Of a stretch of 53,846 nt of DNA, positions 25,707 to 32,650 are shown piece by piece. The DNA is taken from positions 1-53,846 of the forward strand of contig WJIQ01000176.1 of assembly GCA_014730255.1 (NCBI GenBank), in the 5' to 3' direction. This stretch comes from a bacterium (lineage in GTDB: Bacteria; Krumholzibacteriota; Krumholzibacteriia; LZORAL124-64-63). Position numbers and translations under genes: made by a program. Position 1 is the stretch's first letter. Each line of letters begins with the position of its first letter. The notes beneath the pieces are model-generated. The model worked only from the letters and a program-made list of their open reading frames with translations. It did not search any database and was not told the origin of the DNA.

Positions 25707-26069
25707 ATGCTGCGACTGGTCCGGAACCTGGCACTCGGAGCCGCCCTGCTGACCGTCGCGGTGGCCATCTGGCGCGACTATGGCGTGCTGATCACGCTCC
25801 GGCGAGCCCTCACGGCCTATCTCGTGACCTTCTTCCTCGCGGGCGGGCTCGGCCTGATCGCGGTGGTCGGCCTGCGGGTCAATCAGCCGCCGCCCCCGCC
25901 GCCGGAGGAGGACGAGCGCAAGAAGCGTCGCGGACGCAAGGGCCGCCAGGCCCGGGAGGCGGCCGCGGCGGTGCCGCCACCGGCGGACGCGCCGCCGGAG
26001 GCGCCACCGGACGCGGGCGAGCCGCCCACTCAGGAACCCGCACCCGAGACGACGACGGTCGAGTCCTGA
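25707..26069 (+). CDS. Small two-helix membrane protein with basic and Pro-rich tail, unknown
   Basis: 120 residues: two membrane helices (about 6-24 and 36-57), a PPPPPP turn, a strongly basic patch (ERKKRRGRKGRQAR) and an acidic/Pro/Ala tail. No family is recognised. It begins six bases after flhF and fills the position where flhG is usually found. The basic patch next to the membrane could bind nucleic acid, phospholipid or an acidic partner, but this is speculation. The fliA promoter begins ten bases after its stop. Confidence 0.65.
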   Translation: MLRLVRNLALGAALLTVAVAIWRDYGVLITLRRALTAYLVTFFLAGGLGLIAVVGLRVNQPPPPPPEEDERKKRRGRKGRQAREAAAAVPPPADAPPEAPPDAGEPPTQEPAPETTTVES

Positions 26070-26078
26070 TCGCGGCCC

Positions 26079-26095
26079 GTGGCACGGAAACTGCA
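26079..26095 (+). promoter_or_regulatory. Sigma-54 promoter of fliA
   Basis: GTGGCACG-GAAA-CTGCA has a perfect -24 element and correct spacing; the -12 element is CTGC instead of TTGC. The predicted start near 26106 gives a 26-base leader to the fliA ATG at 26132. It supports a cascade in which sigma-54 transcribes the gene for sigma-28. Confidence 0.75.
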
Positions 26096-26131
26096 GCATC
26101 CCGAGCGGACACCACTTGAAAGGTGAGCGGA

Positions 26132-27070
26132 ATGAGCGACAAGCCCGAGATCGCCCAGCACGACGTCTGGCAGCGCTACCGGCACCAGCAGTGCCAGCAG
26201 GCCCGCCAGCAACTGGTCGAGATCCACGCGCGGATCGTCAAGTACGTGGCCGGTCGCATGGCCATCGGCTTGCCGCATTACGTCGATTTCAACGATCTGG
26301 TCTCGGCCGGGCTGCTCGGCCTGATCCAGGCCATCGACAACTTCGACCACGAGCGCGGCATCAAGTTCGAGACCTACGCCATCCCGCGCATCCGCGGCGC
26401 GATCCTCGACGAGCTGCGCAGCCAGGACTGGTTCCCGCGGTCCTTGCGGCGCAAGGCCAAGCAGCTCGAGGAGACCTACGCCACCCTGGAGGCCCGCCTC
26501 GGCCGCCCGGCGACCGACCAGGAGGTGGCCGACGCCCTGCAGATCGACGTCCGCGACCTCGACAACATGCTCGGGGAGGTGGCCGTGGCGACGATCATGT
26601 CCCTGGACGCCGATGCGTCCTCGGACGAGAGCGACCAGTCGACCAGCCTCGGCGACTACGTGGCCGATCCCCATGCCGAGGACATGGAGCGCGTGATCGC
26701 CGCGAGGGAGATGCGCGACCTGATCGCCCATCGCATGTCCGAGCTCCCCGAGAAGGAGCAGCTCGTCCTGGTGCTGTACTACTACGAGGAGCTCACGCTC
26801 AAGGAGATCGGCGAGATCCTCGACGTGACCGAGAGCCGCGTCTGCCAGATCCACACCAAGGCGATCATGCGCCTGCGCAGCAAGATCGAGCGCCACGAGG
26901 GCAAGAGCTCCATCGGACGGCTGCAGGCGGAGATCGAGCGCGGTCGCAAGACCCCGCGCGACGTCGAACCCGCTCCGGTCCGTGAGACCGTGGACATCAC
27001 CGCGTGCCTGATGGCCGCGCCCCTGGCCGGTGCGTTGCTCGCGTCGATGCTCGGGGTCCCCGTGATCTAG
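26132..27070 (+). CDS. fliA: Flagellar sigma factor FliA (sigma-28) with hydrophobic C-terminal tail
   Basis: 312 residues. Region 2 (YVDFNDLVSAGLLGLIQAIDNFD, RGIKFETYAIPRIRGAILDELRSQDW), region 3 (RLGRPATDQEVADAL) and region 4 (TLKEIGEILDVTESRVCQIHTKAIMRLRSKI, about 221-253) match FliA/WhiG sigma factors. ATG 26132 is preferred to a GTG at 26123 because AAAGGTG is then correctly spaced. Typical FliA ends soon after region 4; here about 58 more residues follow, closing with a hydrophobic stretch (ACLMAAPLAGALLASMLG) close to the stop. The tail could attach the factor to the membrane or to an anti-sigma partner. No flgM-like gene was seen nearby. Confidence 0.92.
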   Translation: MSDKPEIAQHDVWQRYRHQQCQQARQQLVEIHARIVKYVAGRMAIGLPHYVDFNDLVSAGLLGLIQAIDNFDHERGIKFETYAIPRIRGAILDELRSQDWFPRSLRRKAKQLEETYATLEARLGRPATDQEVADALQIDVRDLDNMLGEVAVATIMSLDADASSDESDQSTSLGDYVADPHAEDMERVIAAREMRDLIAHRMSELPEKEQLVLVLYYYEELTLKEIGEILDVTESRVCQIHTKAIMRLRSKIERHEGKSSIGRLQAEIERGRKTPRDVEPAPVRETVDITACLMAAPLAGALLASMLGVPVI

Positions 27071-27097
27071 GCCGCGCGGCAGGGAAGGACGAGGGCC

Positions 27098-27430
27098 ATG
27101 GCTGGCGACGGCGTTTCGCTGCAGACGAATCTCCTGCAACTCGGCACTCTGGCCAAGGCGCAGGCCCGCGGACCGGCCGCGACCCAGGGACCCAACGTCG
27201 CCCAGGAGTTGCAGAAGCAGGACGTCACGCCGGTCGCCAAGGTGACCGAGACCGACAAGGCGGAGCAGGACGGCGTCGATCCCGACGAGAAGCGGGAGAA
27301 GGAACGCCGCGATCGCCAGCAGGACCCCGACGCCCCGGCCGAGGATTCCGTGGACGCCGCCGGCGCCGAGGAGGACGAGAACCCCGAGGATGACGGCGCA
27401 CTGGGTGGGCTGATCGACATCAAGGCGTGA
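27098..27430 (+). CDS. Small acidic hydrophilic protein, unknown
   Basis: 110 residues with no signal peptide or membrane helix. The N-terminal part (SLQTNLLQLGTLAKAQARG) is amphipathic; the rest is a charged, probably disordered run of Asp/Glu/Lys ending GALGGLIDIKA. Small proteins with a similar QxNxxQ...LAKxQ start are commonly encoded after fliA in flagellar clusters of other phyla, to my recollection, but I cannot assign a function. It is in the fliA unit (27-base gap). Confidence 0.6.
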   Translation: MAGDGVSLQTNLLQLGTLAKAQARGPAATQGPNVAQELQKQDVTPVAKVTETDKAEQDGVDPDEKREKERRDRQQDPDAPAEDSVDAAGAEEDENPEDDGALGGLIDIKA

Positions 27431-27445
27431 GCCGCAGGAGCAGGC

Positions 27446-27916
27446 ATGGACTGGACCACCATCACCGAACTCGCGAGCGAACAGGGAGCCGTGTTCTGGG
27501 CCGCGGCCGCGGCGATCGCCCTGGGGCTGACGCTGCTGCTGGCGGCGCTGGTCCAGGGTGCCCGCCAGGCCATGGTACGCCGCCGGGGCAGCCCGACCGC
27601 GGGCGCCCCCGCGGCGGACCCGGCGCCCGCCGGCCCCTCCTCGCCCGCACCGGGCGTGCCGGGCGCGCCGGCATCGACGGCGAGCATCGACCAGGCCGCG
27701 GCGACGACGGCGTACGCCGCGCCCGGCGGCTGGGCCACGCCAGCCGCGCAGGGCGACGAATCCCTCGCCCTGCTGCTCCGCCGGCTGCAGGCGGCGGGCG
27801 ACCACCTCGAGCAGATCGCGGCCGATCTCGGGCAAGCCCCGGTCGCGGATGTGGTTTCTCCACTCAAGTCCTCACTCCAGGACGTCGAATATGTCTTCAG
27901 GGCCGGAGGCTCGTGA
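27446..27916 (+). CDS. Single-pass membrane protein with Pro/Ala linker, unknown
   Basis: 156 residues: membrane helix about 17-37, a basic RQAMVRRR stop-transfer, a long Pro/Ala/Gly/Ser linker (about 48-100) and a C-terminal helical region (SLALLLRRLQAAGDHLEQIAADLG) that may pair as a coiled coil. AGGAG precedes the ATG. It is 15 bases after the preceding gene, so probably in the same transcript. No family recognised; the build suggests a membrane tether for a cytoplasmic partner. Confidence 0.6.
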   Translation: MDWTTITELASEQGAVFWAAAAAIALGLTLLLAALVQGARQAMVRRRGSPTAGAPAADPAPAGPSSPAPGVPGAPASTASIDQAAATTAYAAPGGWATPAAQGDESLALLLRRLQAAGDHLEQIAADLGQAPVADVVSPLKSSLQDVEYVFRAGGS

Positions 27917-27953
27917 GGACCCTCCCGTCGACGTCCGTGCCACGGAGTGATGC

Positions 27954-28850
27954 ATGACCGTCAGCGAAGAGACGATCCCGGTCGCCACGGACGAGGCGAT
28001 CGAACAGGATGACCAGCTGAGGACCCTGGTCATGACGATCCGGGACCTGCCGGCGATGCCCCACGTCGCGAGCAAGGTCCTCGAGCTGTCGTCCGATCCG
28101 GATACCTCGGCGGCCCGGCTGCAGCAGGTGATCTCCGACGACCAGGCCATGACCGCCCGGATCCTGAAGATCGCCAACTCCGCGATGTACGCGTGCAGCC
28201 GCCGCATCAAGACGCTCTCCGAGGCCATCGTGATGCTGGGCTTCAATAGCATCCGTTCCCTGGTGGTCACCAGCGCCGCCCGCAACCTGTACAGCACGGG
28301 ATCGGCCCGCATGGGCCTGAAGGAGCGGCTGCTCTGGGAACACAGCATCGGGACGGCCTTCGCCTGCCGGCTGCTCTGCGAGGCGCGGCACCCCGCCCTG
28401 CGGGAGGAGGCCTTCCTCGCCGGTCTGATGCACGACATCGGCAAGCTGGTGCTCAACCTGCAGGTCCCGGACCGGTTCGAGGAGATCATCCAGATCGTCT
28501 ACAACGAGAACCGTGAGTTCCACGACACCGAGACCGAGCTGCTCGGCTTCGATCACGCACGGGTCGGCTCGCTGCTGGTCAACAAGTGGAAGCTCTCGCC
28601 GCTCCTCGAGGAGGTCATCGGCCTGCACCACGATGCGGCGAACCTGACGCCCGACAGGCCGCTGCTCCTGCACCTCGACCTCGCGAACCGACTCTGTCAC
28701 AAGCTGGGGATCGGTTTCCAGGAATCCAACGACCTCGATCTCTGCGCGACCGTGGCCAACCGCCATCTCGGGTTCACCGAGGACGAGCTGGCGGAGGTCG
28801 CCCAGCAGCTCCAGCAGACGCTGGAGGTCGAGATGGAAGTCTTCATCTAG
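27954..28850 (+). CDS. HDOD-domain signalling protein (first of a pair)
   Basis: 298 residues; the HDOD domain covers about 25-225. LPAMPHVASKVLELSSDPDTSAARLQQVIS, SDDQAMTARILKIANSAMY, AFLAGLMHDIGKLVLN, GFDHARVGSLLVNKW and IGLHHD are the family landmarks, with the HD pair and surrounding histidines kept. HDOD proteins act in signalling, chemotaxis and motility regulation, mostly as binding rather than catalytic modules. It follows the fliA-linked genes and is directly followed by a second HDOD gene (11-base gap). Confidence 0.9.
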   Translation: MTVSEETIPVATDEAIEQDDQLRTLVMTIRDLPAMPHVASKVLELSSDPDTSAARLQQVISDDQAMTARILKIANSAMYACSRRIKTLSEAIVMLGFNSIRSLVVTSAARNLYSTGSARMGLKERLLWEHSIGTAFACRLLCEARHPALREEAFLAGLMHDIGKLVLNLQVPDRFEEIIQIVYNENREFHDTETELLGFDHARVGSLLVNKWKLSPLLEEVIGLHHDAANLTPDRPLLLHLDLANRLCHKLGIGFQESNDLDLCATVANRHLGFTEDELAEVAQQLQQTLEVEMEVFI

Positions 28851-28861
28851 GAGAGAGCGTC

Positions 28862-29731
28862 ATGACGTCCGACGCACCCGAAATCACGCTGGCCGGCCTG
28901 GGGGAGGCCCTGCTCGAGCTGCCGACGATCCCGGAGACGCTCACGCGCATCCTCGAGCTGCTCGAGGACCCGAACAGCGGGGCGCGCGACCTCGCCGCCG
29001 TGATCCGTAGCGACGCCCCCCTCGCCGCGAAGATCCTGCGTCTGGCCAACTCGCCCCTCTACCAGAAGAACCGGTCGATCACGACCGTCCAGGAATGCGT
29101 GGCAGTGCTCGGCTACCGTACGGTCCGGCAGGTCGCGCTCTGCGTCGCGGTGGTCTCGAGCCTGGGCAAGGAATGCGACGCCCGCGCGGCGGCTCTCGAT
29201 TACCGCGACCTCTGGCGCCACTGCGTGACCGTCGGCGCGGTGTCCCAGGAGCTTGCGCGCGCGGTCCGCCACGAATCGCCGGAGACCGTGTTCACCGGCG
29301 GGCTGCTGCACGACCTCGGCAAGTTCGTGCTCACGATCTGCCACCCCCGTCACTACGCTGACCTGGTCGTCGCCCGGCGACGTAGCGGTCTGCCGCTCGT
29401 CGAGGCCGAGCGTCGCGACCTGGGCTTCGACCACGCCCAGGCCGGCGGGGCCCTGGCACGCTCGTGGAACTTCCCCGACGTGCTCATCGCGATGATCGCC
29501 GGCCACCACGATCGTGAGCCGTCCGATCGGTCCGTCGCCCTGGTCGGACTCGCCGATCACCTGGCGAACATCATGGCCCCGACCCGCAGCGACCTAGGTT
29601 TCAGCGGGAACGAGGACGATGCCGACGCGCTGTACAGCCAGGCCGGGATCACGCGGTATCAGGTGGAGGACCTGACCGAGCAGCTCGAGCAGGCCATCGC
29701 CGCGGTGGAGCCCCTGGCGAGCCTGGACTGA
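28862..29731 (+). CDS. HDOD-domain signalling protein (second of a pair)
   Basis: 289 residues with the same architecture as its neighbour: LPTIPETLTRILELLEDPNSGARDLAAVI, SDAPLAAKILRLANSPLYQKN, VFTGGLLHDLGKFVL, LGFDHAQAGGALARSWNFP and IAGHHD. ATG 28862 has GAGAGAG upstream and lies 11 bases after the first HDOD stop; the open frame extends upstream only as a reading of the first gene. The pair probably arose by tandem duplication, though they have diverged strongly. It precedes the sigma-54 activator gene at 29875. Confidence 0.9.
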   Translation: MTSDAPEITLAGLGEALLELPTIPETLTRILELLEDPNSGARDLAAVIRSDAPLAAKILRLANSPLYQKNRSITTVQECVAVLGYRTVRQVALCVAVVSSLGKECDARAAALDYRDLWRHCVTVGAVSQELARAVRHESPETVFTGGLLHDLGKFVLTICHPRHYADLVVARRRSGLPLVEAERRDLGFDHAQAGGALARSWNFPDVLIAMIAGHHDREPSDRSVALVGLADHLANIMAPTRSDLGFSGNEDDADALYSQAGITRYQVEDLTEQLEQAIAAVEPLASLD

Positions 29732-29835
29732 CCGCACCGTCGACGGACTCGCACGTGGCGCGAGCGCGTCGTCGCGGCCGTCGCCCCTCCCCGGCCATGC
29801 TTCCAGAATCTCCTGGCTCGACTCCCGACCGGGTG

Positions 29836-29852
29836 TAATATCGGGGTATAGT
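29836..29852 (+). promoter_or_regulatory. AT-rich -10-like sequences before the FleQ-like gene
   Basis: TAATAT (29836-29841) and TATAGT (29847-29852) stand out in GC-rich DNA 22-38 bases before the start codon. No convincing -35 hexamer lies at the right distance, so this is only a candidate sigma-70-type promoter giving a short leader. Confidence 0.3.
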
Positions 29853-29874
29853 CCCCGATCCCCGAGGAGATCGC

Positions 29875-31392
29875 ATGCCCCGCAACGACCTCGTCCTGCT
29901 CAGCCGGCAACCCTCGCTTTACACCGAGATGGCCGGATGGCAGCTCGACGACGCGGAGATCTACGCCTACGAGGACGCCGCGACCGCCCTCTCGCGAGCG
30001 GCGGCGGGCTCGACGGCAGTCGTCGTCTTCGACACGCGATCGTTCCCGGCGGCGCGGGCGACGCTCTCCCGGCTGCTCACGCTTCCCGGGGACATGGACG
30101 TGGTGGTGCTCGGCTCGCGCGAGGCCCTCGGTGGCGACCTCGGCCGCGACGGCCTCGGGGCCCTGCGCTTCCTGCCGCCGGACGTCAGCATGCCCGAGCT
30201 GCAGTCGGTCGTCGAGCTGCTGCTGCGCATGCGCCGGGTCCGGGCCGAGGGCGGCATCGTGGGACGCTCGCCCGCGGTCAACCAGATGATCGCGCTGATC
30301 GCGCAGGCCGCGCCGCTATCCATCAACATCCTCGTGATCGGCGAGAGCGGGACCGGCAAGGAGCTGGTGGCGCAGGCCATCCACCGCCTGAGCGACCGGC
30401 GCGACGGTCCGTTCGTGAGCCTCAACTGCGGGGCCATCAGCGAGGGGGTCCTGGAGAGCGAGCTGTTCGGGCACGTGCGCGGCGCGTTCACCGGGGCGGT
30501 CGCGAGCCACGACGGCGTCTTCAAGCGTGCCGACGGAGGCACGCTGCTGCTGGACGAGGTCGGCGAGATGCCGCTCGGGATGCAGACGCGCTTCTTGCGG
30601 GCGCTGGAGACGGGCGAGTTCACCCCGGTCGGCGGCAAGGGCATCCTGCGCAGCGACCTGCGGCTGATCGCGGCGACCAACCGCGACCTCGCCCGGGAGG
30701 TGGAGGCGGGCCGGTTCCGGCAGGACCTCTACTACCGGCTACGCGTCATCGTCATCGAGACGCCGCCCCTGCGCGAGCGCAGCGAGGACGTGATCATCCT
30801 GGCCGAGCACTTCCTCCGGCTCGAGAACGAGGAGCACCATCTGGCCGTCCGGGGGTTCACGCGGCATGCCAAGCAGGCGCTCCGCCAGCACACGTGGCCG
30901 GGGAACATCCGGGAGCTGCGCAACGTCGTGCGCGCGACGGCGGTCGTGAAGCAGCGGGGGCTGATCGACGTCGAGGACCTGCCGGCCGACGTGCTCGGCC
31001 ACGCCGGCGACTCGCGGTCGCGCTTCCTGCCCGTGGTCGTCGACCGCGAGGAGGAGCGGATCGACCCGGGCGTGCTCGCGTCGACGCTCCTGGAGTTGCG
31101 GCAGGACATCAAGGAGATCAAGCAGCACCTCGAGATGCTCACGGGCGGGGCGGTCTCCGCCTCGCCGGACGTGACCGGCGCCATCCCGGCCGATGGACGC
31201 GTGATCGAGACCCTCCTGCACGAGGGCGGGGTGGAGGCGCCCGAGGGGGGCGGCAACCTCCAGGCGGCCGAGAAGGCGCTGATCGCCACGGCCCTGCAGG
31301 CGACCGGCGGCAACCGGCGGCAGGCCGCCGAGCGGCTCGGGATCAGCGAGAGGACGCTCTATCGCAAGCTCAAGCTGTACGATCTCGGGTGA
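29875..31392 (+). CDS. Sigma-54-dependent activator with degenerate receiver, FleQ-like
   Basis: 505 residues. The N-terminal 125 look like a receiver fold that lacks the acidic pair near the N-terminus, though an Asp (53) remains in AVVVFDTRSF. The AAA+ domain is complete: Walker A GESGTGKE (156-163), GAFTGA (203-208), LLLDE (224-228). A linker with LLELRQDIKEIKQHLEML leads to a Fis-type helix-turn-helix (NRRQAAERLGISERTLYRKL). FleQ/FlrA master regulators of polar flagella also have a receiver-like domain without phosphorylation, so a top-level role is plausible. The Arg-Gln-Asp-Ile linker resembles that of Bacteroidetes sigma-54 activators. It could alternatively serve the HDOD genes or envelope functions. 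Confidence 0.85.
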   Translation: MPRNDLVLLSRQPSLYTEMAGWQLDDAEIYAYEDAATALSRAAAGSTAVVVFDTRSFPAARATLSRLLTLPGDMDVVVLGSREALGGDLGRDGLGALRFLPPDVSMPELQSVVELLLRMRRVRAEGGIVGRSPAVNQMIALIAQAAPLSINILVIGESGTGKELVAQAIHRLSDRRDGPFVSLNCGAISEGVLESELFGHVRGAFTGAVASHDGVFKRADGGTLLLDEVGEMPLGMQTRFLRALETGEFTPVGGKGILRSDLRLIAATNRDLAREVEAGRFRQDLYYRLRVIVIETPPLRERSEDVIILAEHFLRLENEEHHLAVRGFTRHAKQALRQHTWPGNIRELRNVVRATAVVKQRGLIDVEDLPADVLGHAGDSRSRFLPVVVDREEERIDPGVLASTLLELRQDIKEIKQHLEMLTGGAVSASPDVTGAIPADGRVIETLLHEGGVEAPEGGGNLQAAEKALIATALQATGGNRRQAAERLGISERTLYRKLKLYDLG

Positions 31393-31394
31393 GC

Positions 31395-31412
31395 GGCGAG
31401 GACGACCTCGCC
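31395..31412. terminator. Short hairpin after the activator gene
   Basis: GGCGAGG (31395-31401) and CCTCGCC (31406-31412) form a 7-base-pair stem with an ACGA loop, three bases after the stop codon and eight bases before a promoter. Weak terminator candidate with no T tract. Confidence 0.3.
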
Positions 31413-31419
31413 TCGTCGC

Positions 31420-31449
31420 TTGGCGTTCCCGGCCCGGCTATTGTATAAT
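31420..31449 (+). promoter_or_regulatory. Sigma-70-type promoter of the PorV-like gene
   Basis: TTGGCG (31420-31425), an 18-base spacer and a perfect TATAAT (31444-31449). The transcript would start near 31456, leaving about 54 bases to the ATG at 31510. The same DNA is open as coding sequence in frame with the gene, but the promoter and the signal peptide favour the downstream start. Confidence 0.7.
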
Positions 31450-31509
31450 CATGCACACTCTCGAGTACCTGAGGCTCCTTGGACTCTACCCCTGGTTAGC
31501 GAGGACGAG

Positions 31510-32577
31510 ATGCAACGGATTCGGAACTGGCGGCGACGCCAGGGCACGAACGTGTTCGTGTTGCTCGTGTGCGTGGCCCTGTGGGCGTCGCCCGCCGAGG
31601 GCGCCAAGTTCGCGGGCGCGTTCATGGAGAACGGCGGCGGCGCGCGGGCGCTCGGCATGGGCGGCGCGTTCACCGCGGTCGGCAGCGACGCCTCGACCAC
31701 CTTCTGGAATCCGGCCGCGCTGGGCCAGTTCGATCGGCACGAGATCATGCTCATGCACGCCGAACGCTTCGGCGACCTGGTCGATCGCGACTTCCTCGCC
31801 GGGGTGGTCCCCCTGAACATGAGCCTGTTCGGGGAACAGACGGGGTCCCTCGGCTTCACCGTGATCCGGCTGGGGATCGACGACATCCCGTTCACCGAGC
31901 ACCTGGCCGACGAGCTCGACAGCGACGGCGATGGGATCGTCAGCGACCCGGAGGCCTTCGAGATCCTGCGGCCCGAGCTGCAGGACCGGATCCGGTACAA
32001 GAGCGACCAGGAACTCGCCGCGATGCTCTCGTACGGCGAGTGGCGCGGCGACTGGCTGCTCGGCGGCACCCTCAAGGTCATCCACCAGAGCGTGGGGGAC
32101 TACTCGAGCATCGGCATCGGCGCCGACCTGGCCGCCATGCGCCCCGGTCTGTGGGGCAACCTCGACTTCGGGCTGAAGCTCCAGGACATCACAACGACGT
32201 ACCTCAGCTGGAGCACCAGCCACACCGAGGTCATCTACCCGACGGTCGTCCCCGGCTTCGCCTATCACGTGAGCATGCCGTCGACCGCGGTCGATCTCGT
32301 GCTCGCCAGCAGCTTCGAGTGCCGCTTCGAGAATCGCGGCGAGGCGGACCAGTGGTCGGCCGGCAGCTTCAGCTGCAACAGCCACTGGGGCGCCGAGCTG
32401 GGCTTCAGCCAGAAGGTGTTCGTGCGGGCCGGGTTCGACAGCGGGTTCGAGACCGAGAACGTCACCGCCGGCGCGGGTCTGCTGCTCGGACCGATGATGG
32501 TCGATTACGCCTACGCCGGGGACGTCCTCGACATCGACGAGGTCACGCACCGCATCAGCCTGGCGGTGCGCTGGTAG
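31510..32577 (+). CDS. PorV/PorQ-family outer-membrane beta-barrel protein
   Basis: 355 residues with a signal peptide (NWRRRQGTNVFVLLVCVALWASPAEGA). The mature start GGGARALGMGGAFTAVGSDASTTFWNPAALG is the hallmark of PorV/PorQ/UPF0164 proteins, FadL-like barrels. Alternating strands follow and the chain ends in an aromatic residue (SLAVRW), as barrel proteins do. In Bacteroidetes PorV shuttles type IX secretion substrates to the attachment complex; elsewhere the role is unclear. GAGG at 31501-31504 supports ATG 31510. The gene is monocistronic: its own promoter and a shared terminator with the convergent neighbour. Confidence 0.85.
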   Translation: MQRIRNWRRRQGTNVFVLLVCVALWASPAEGAKFAGAFMENGGGARALGMGGAFTAVGSDASTTFWNPAALGQFDRHEIMLMHAERFGDLVDRDFLAGVVPLNMSLFGEQTGSLGFTVIRLGIDDIPFTEHLADELDSDGDGIVSDPEAFEILRPELQDRIRYKSDQELAAMLSYGEWRGDWLLGGTLKVIHQSVGDYSSIGIGADLAAMRPGLWGNLDFGLKLQDITTTYLSWSTSHTEVIYPTVVPGFAYHVSMPSTAVDLVLASSFECRFENRGEADQWSAGSFSCNSHWGAELGFSQKVFVRAGFDSGFETENVTAGAGLLLGPMMVDYAYAGDVLDIDEVTHRISLAVRW

Positions 32578-32602
32578 ACCGCCACCGACGGGCATCATGA
32601 CG

Positions 32603-32632
32603 CGAGGGCCGCTCCGACCGGGGCGGCCCTCG
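32603..32632. terminator. Bidirectional terminator between convergent genes
   Basis: CGAGGGCCGCTCC (32603-32615) pairs with GGGGCGGCCCTCG (32620-32632), 13 pairs including one G-T wobble, around a GACC loop. It sits 26 bases after the PorV stop and 19 bases before the 3' end of the gene on the opposite strand, serving both. Confidence 0.65.
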
Positions 32633-32650
32633 CCGTTCGCACGGGGCGGA

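Noticed and set aside
27864-27891. Sigma-28-like TCAA-N16-GTCGAATA before the first HDOD gene
   Set aside because: Only about five of eight -10 positions match and the spacer is one base too long; not supported as a FliA promoter.
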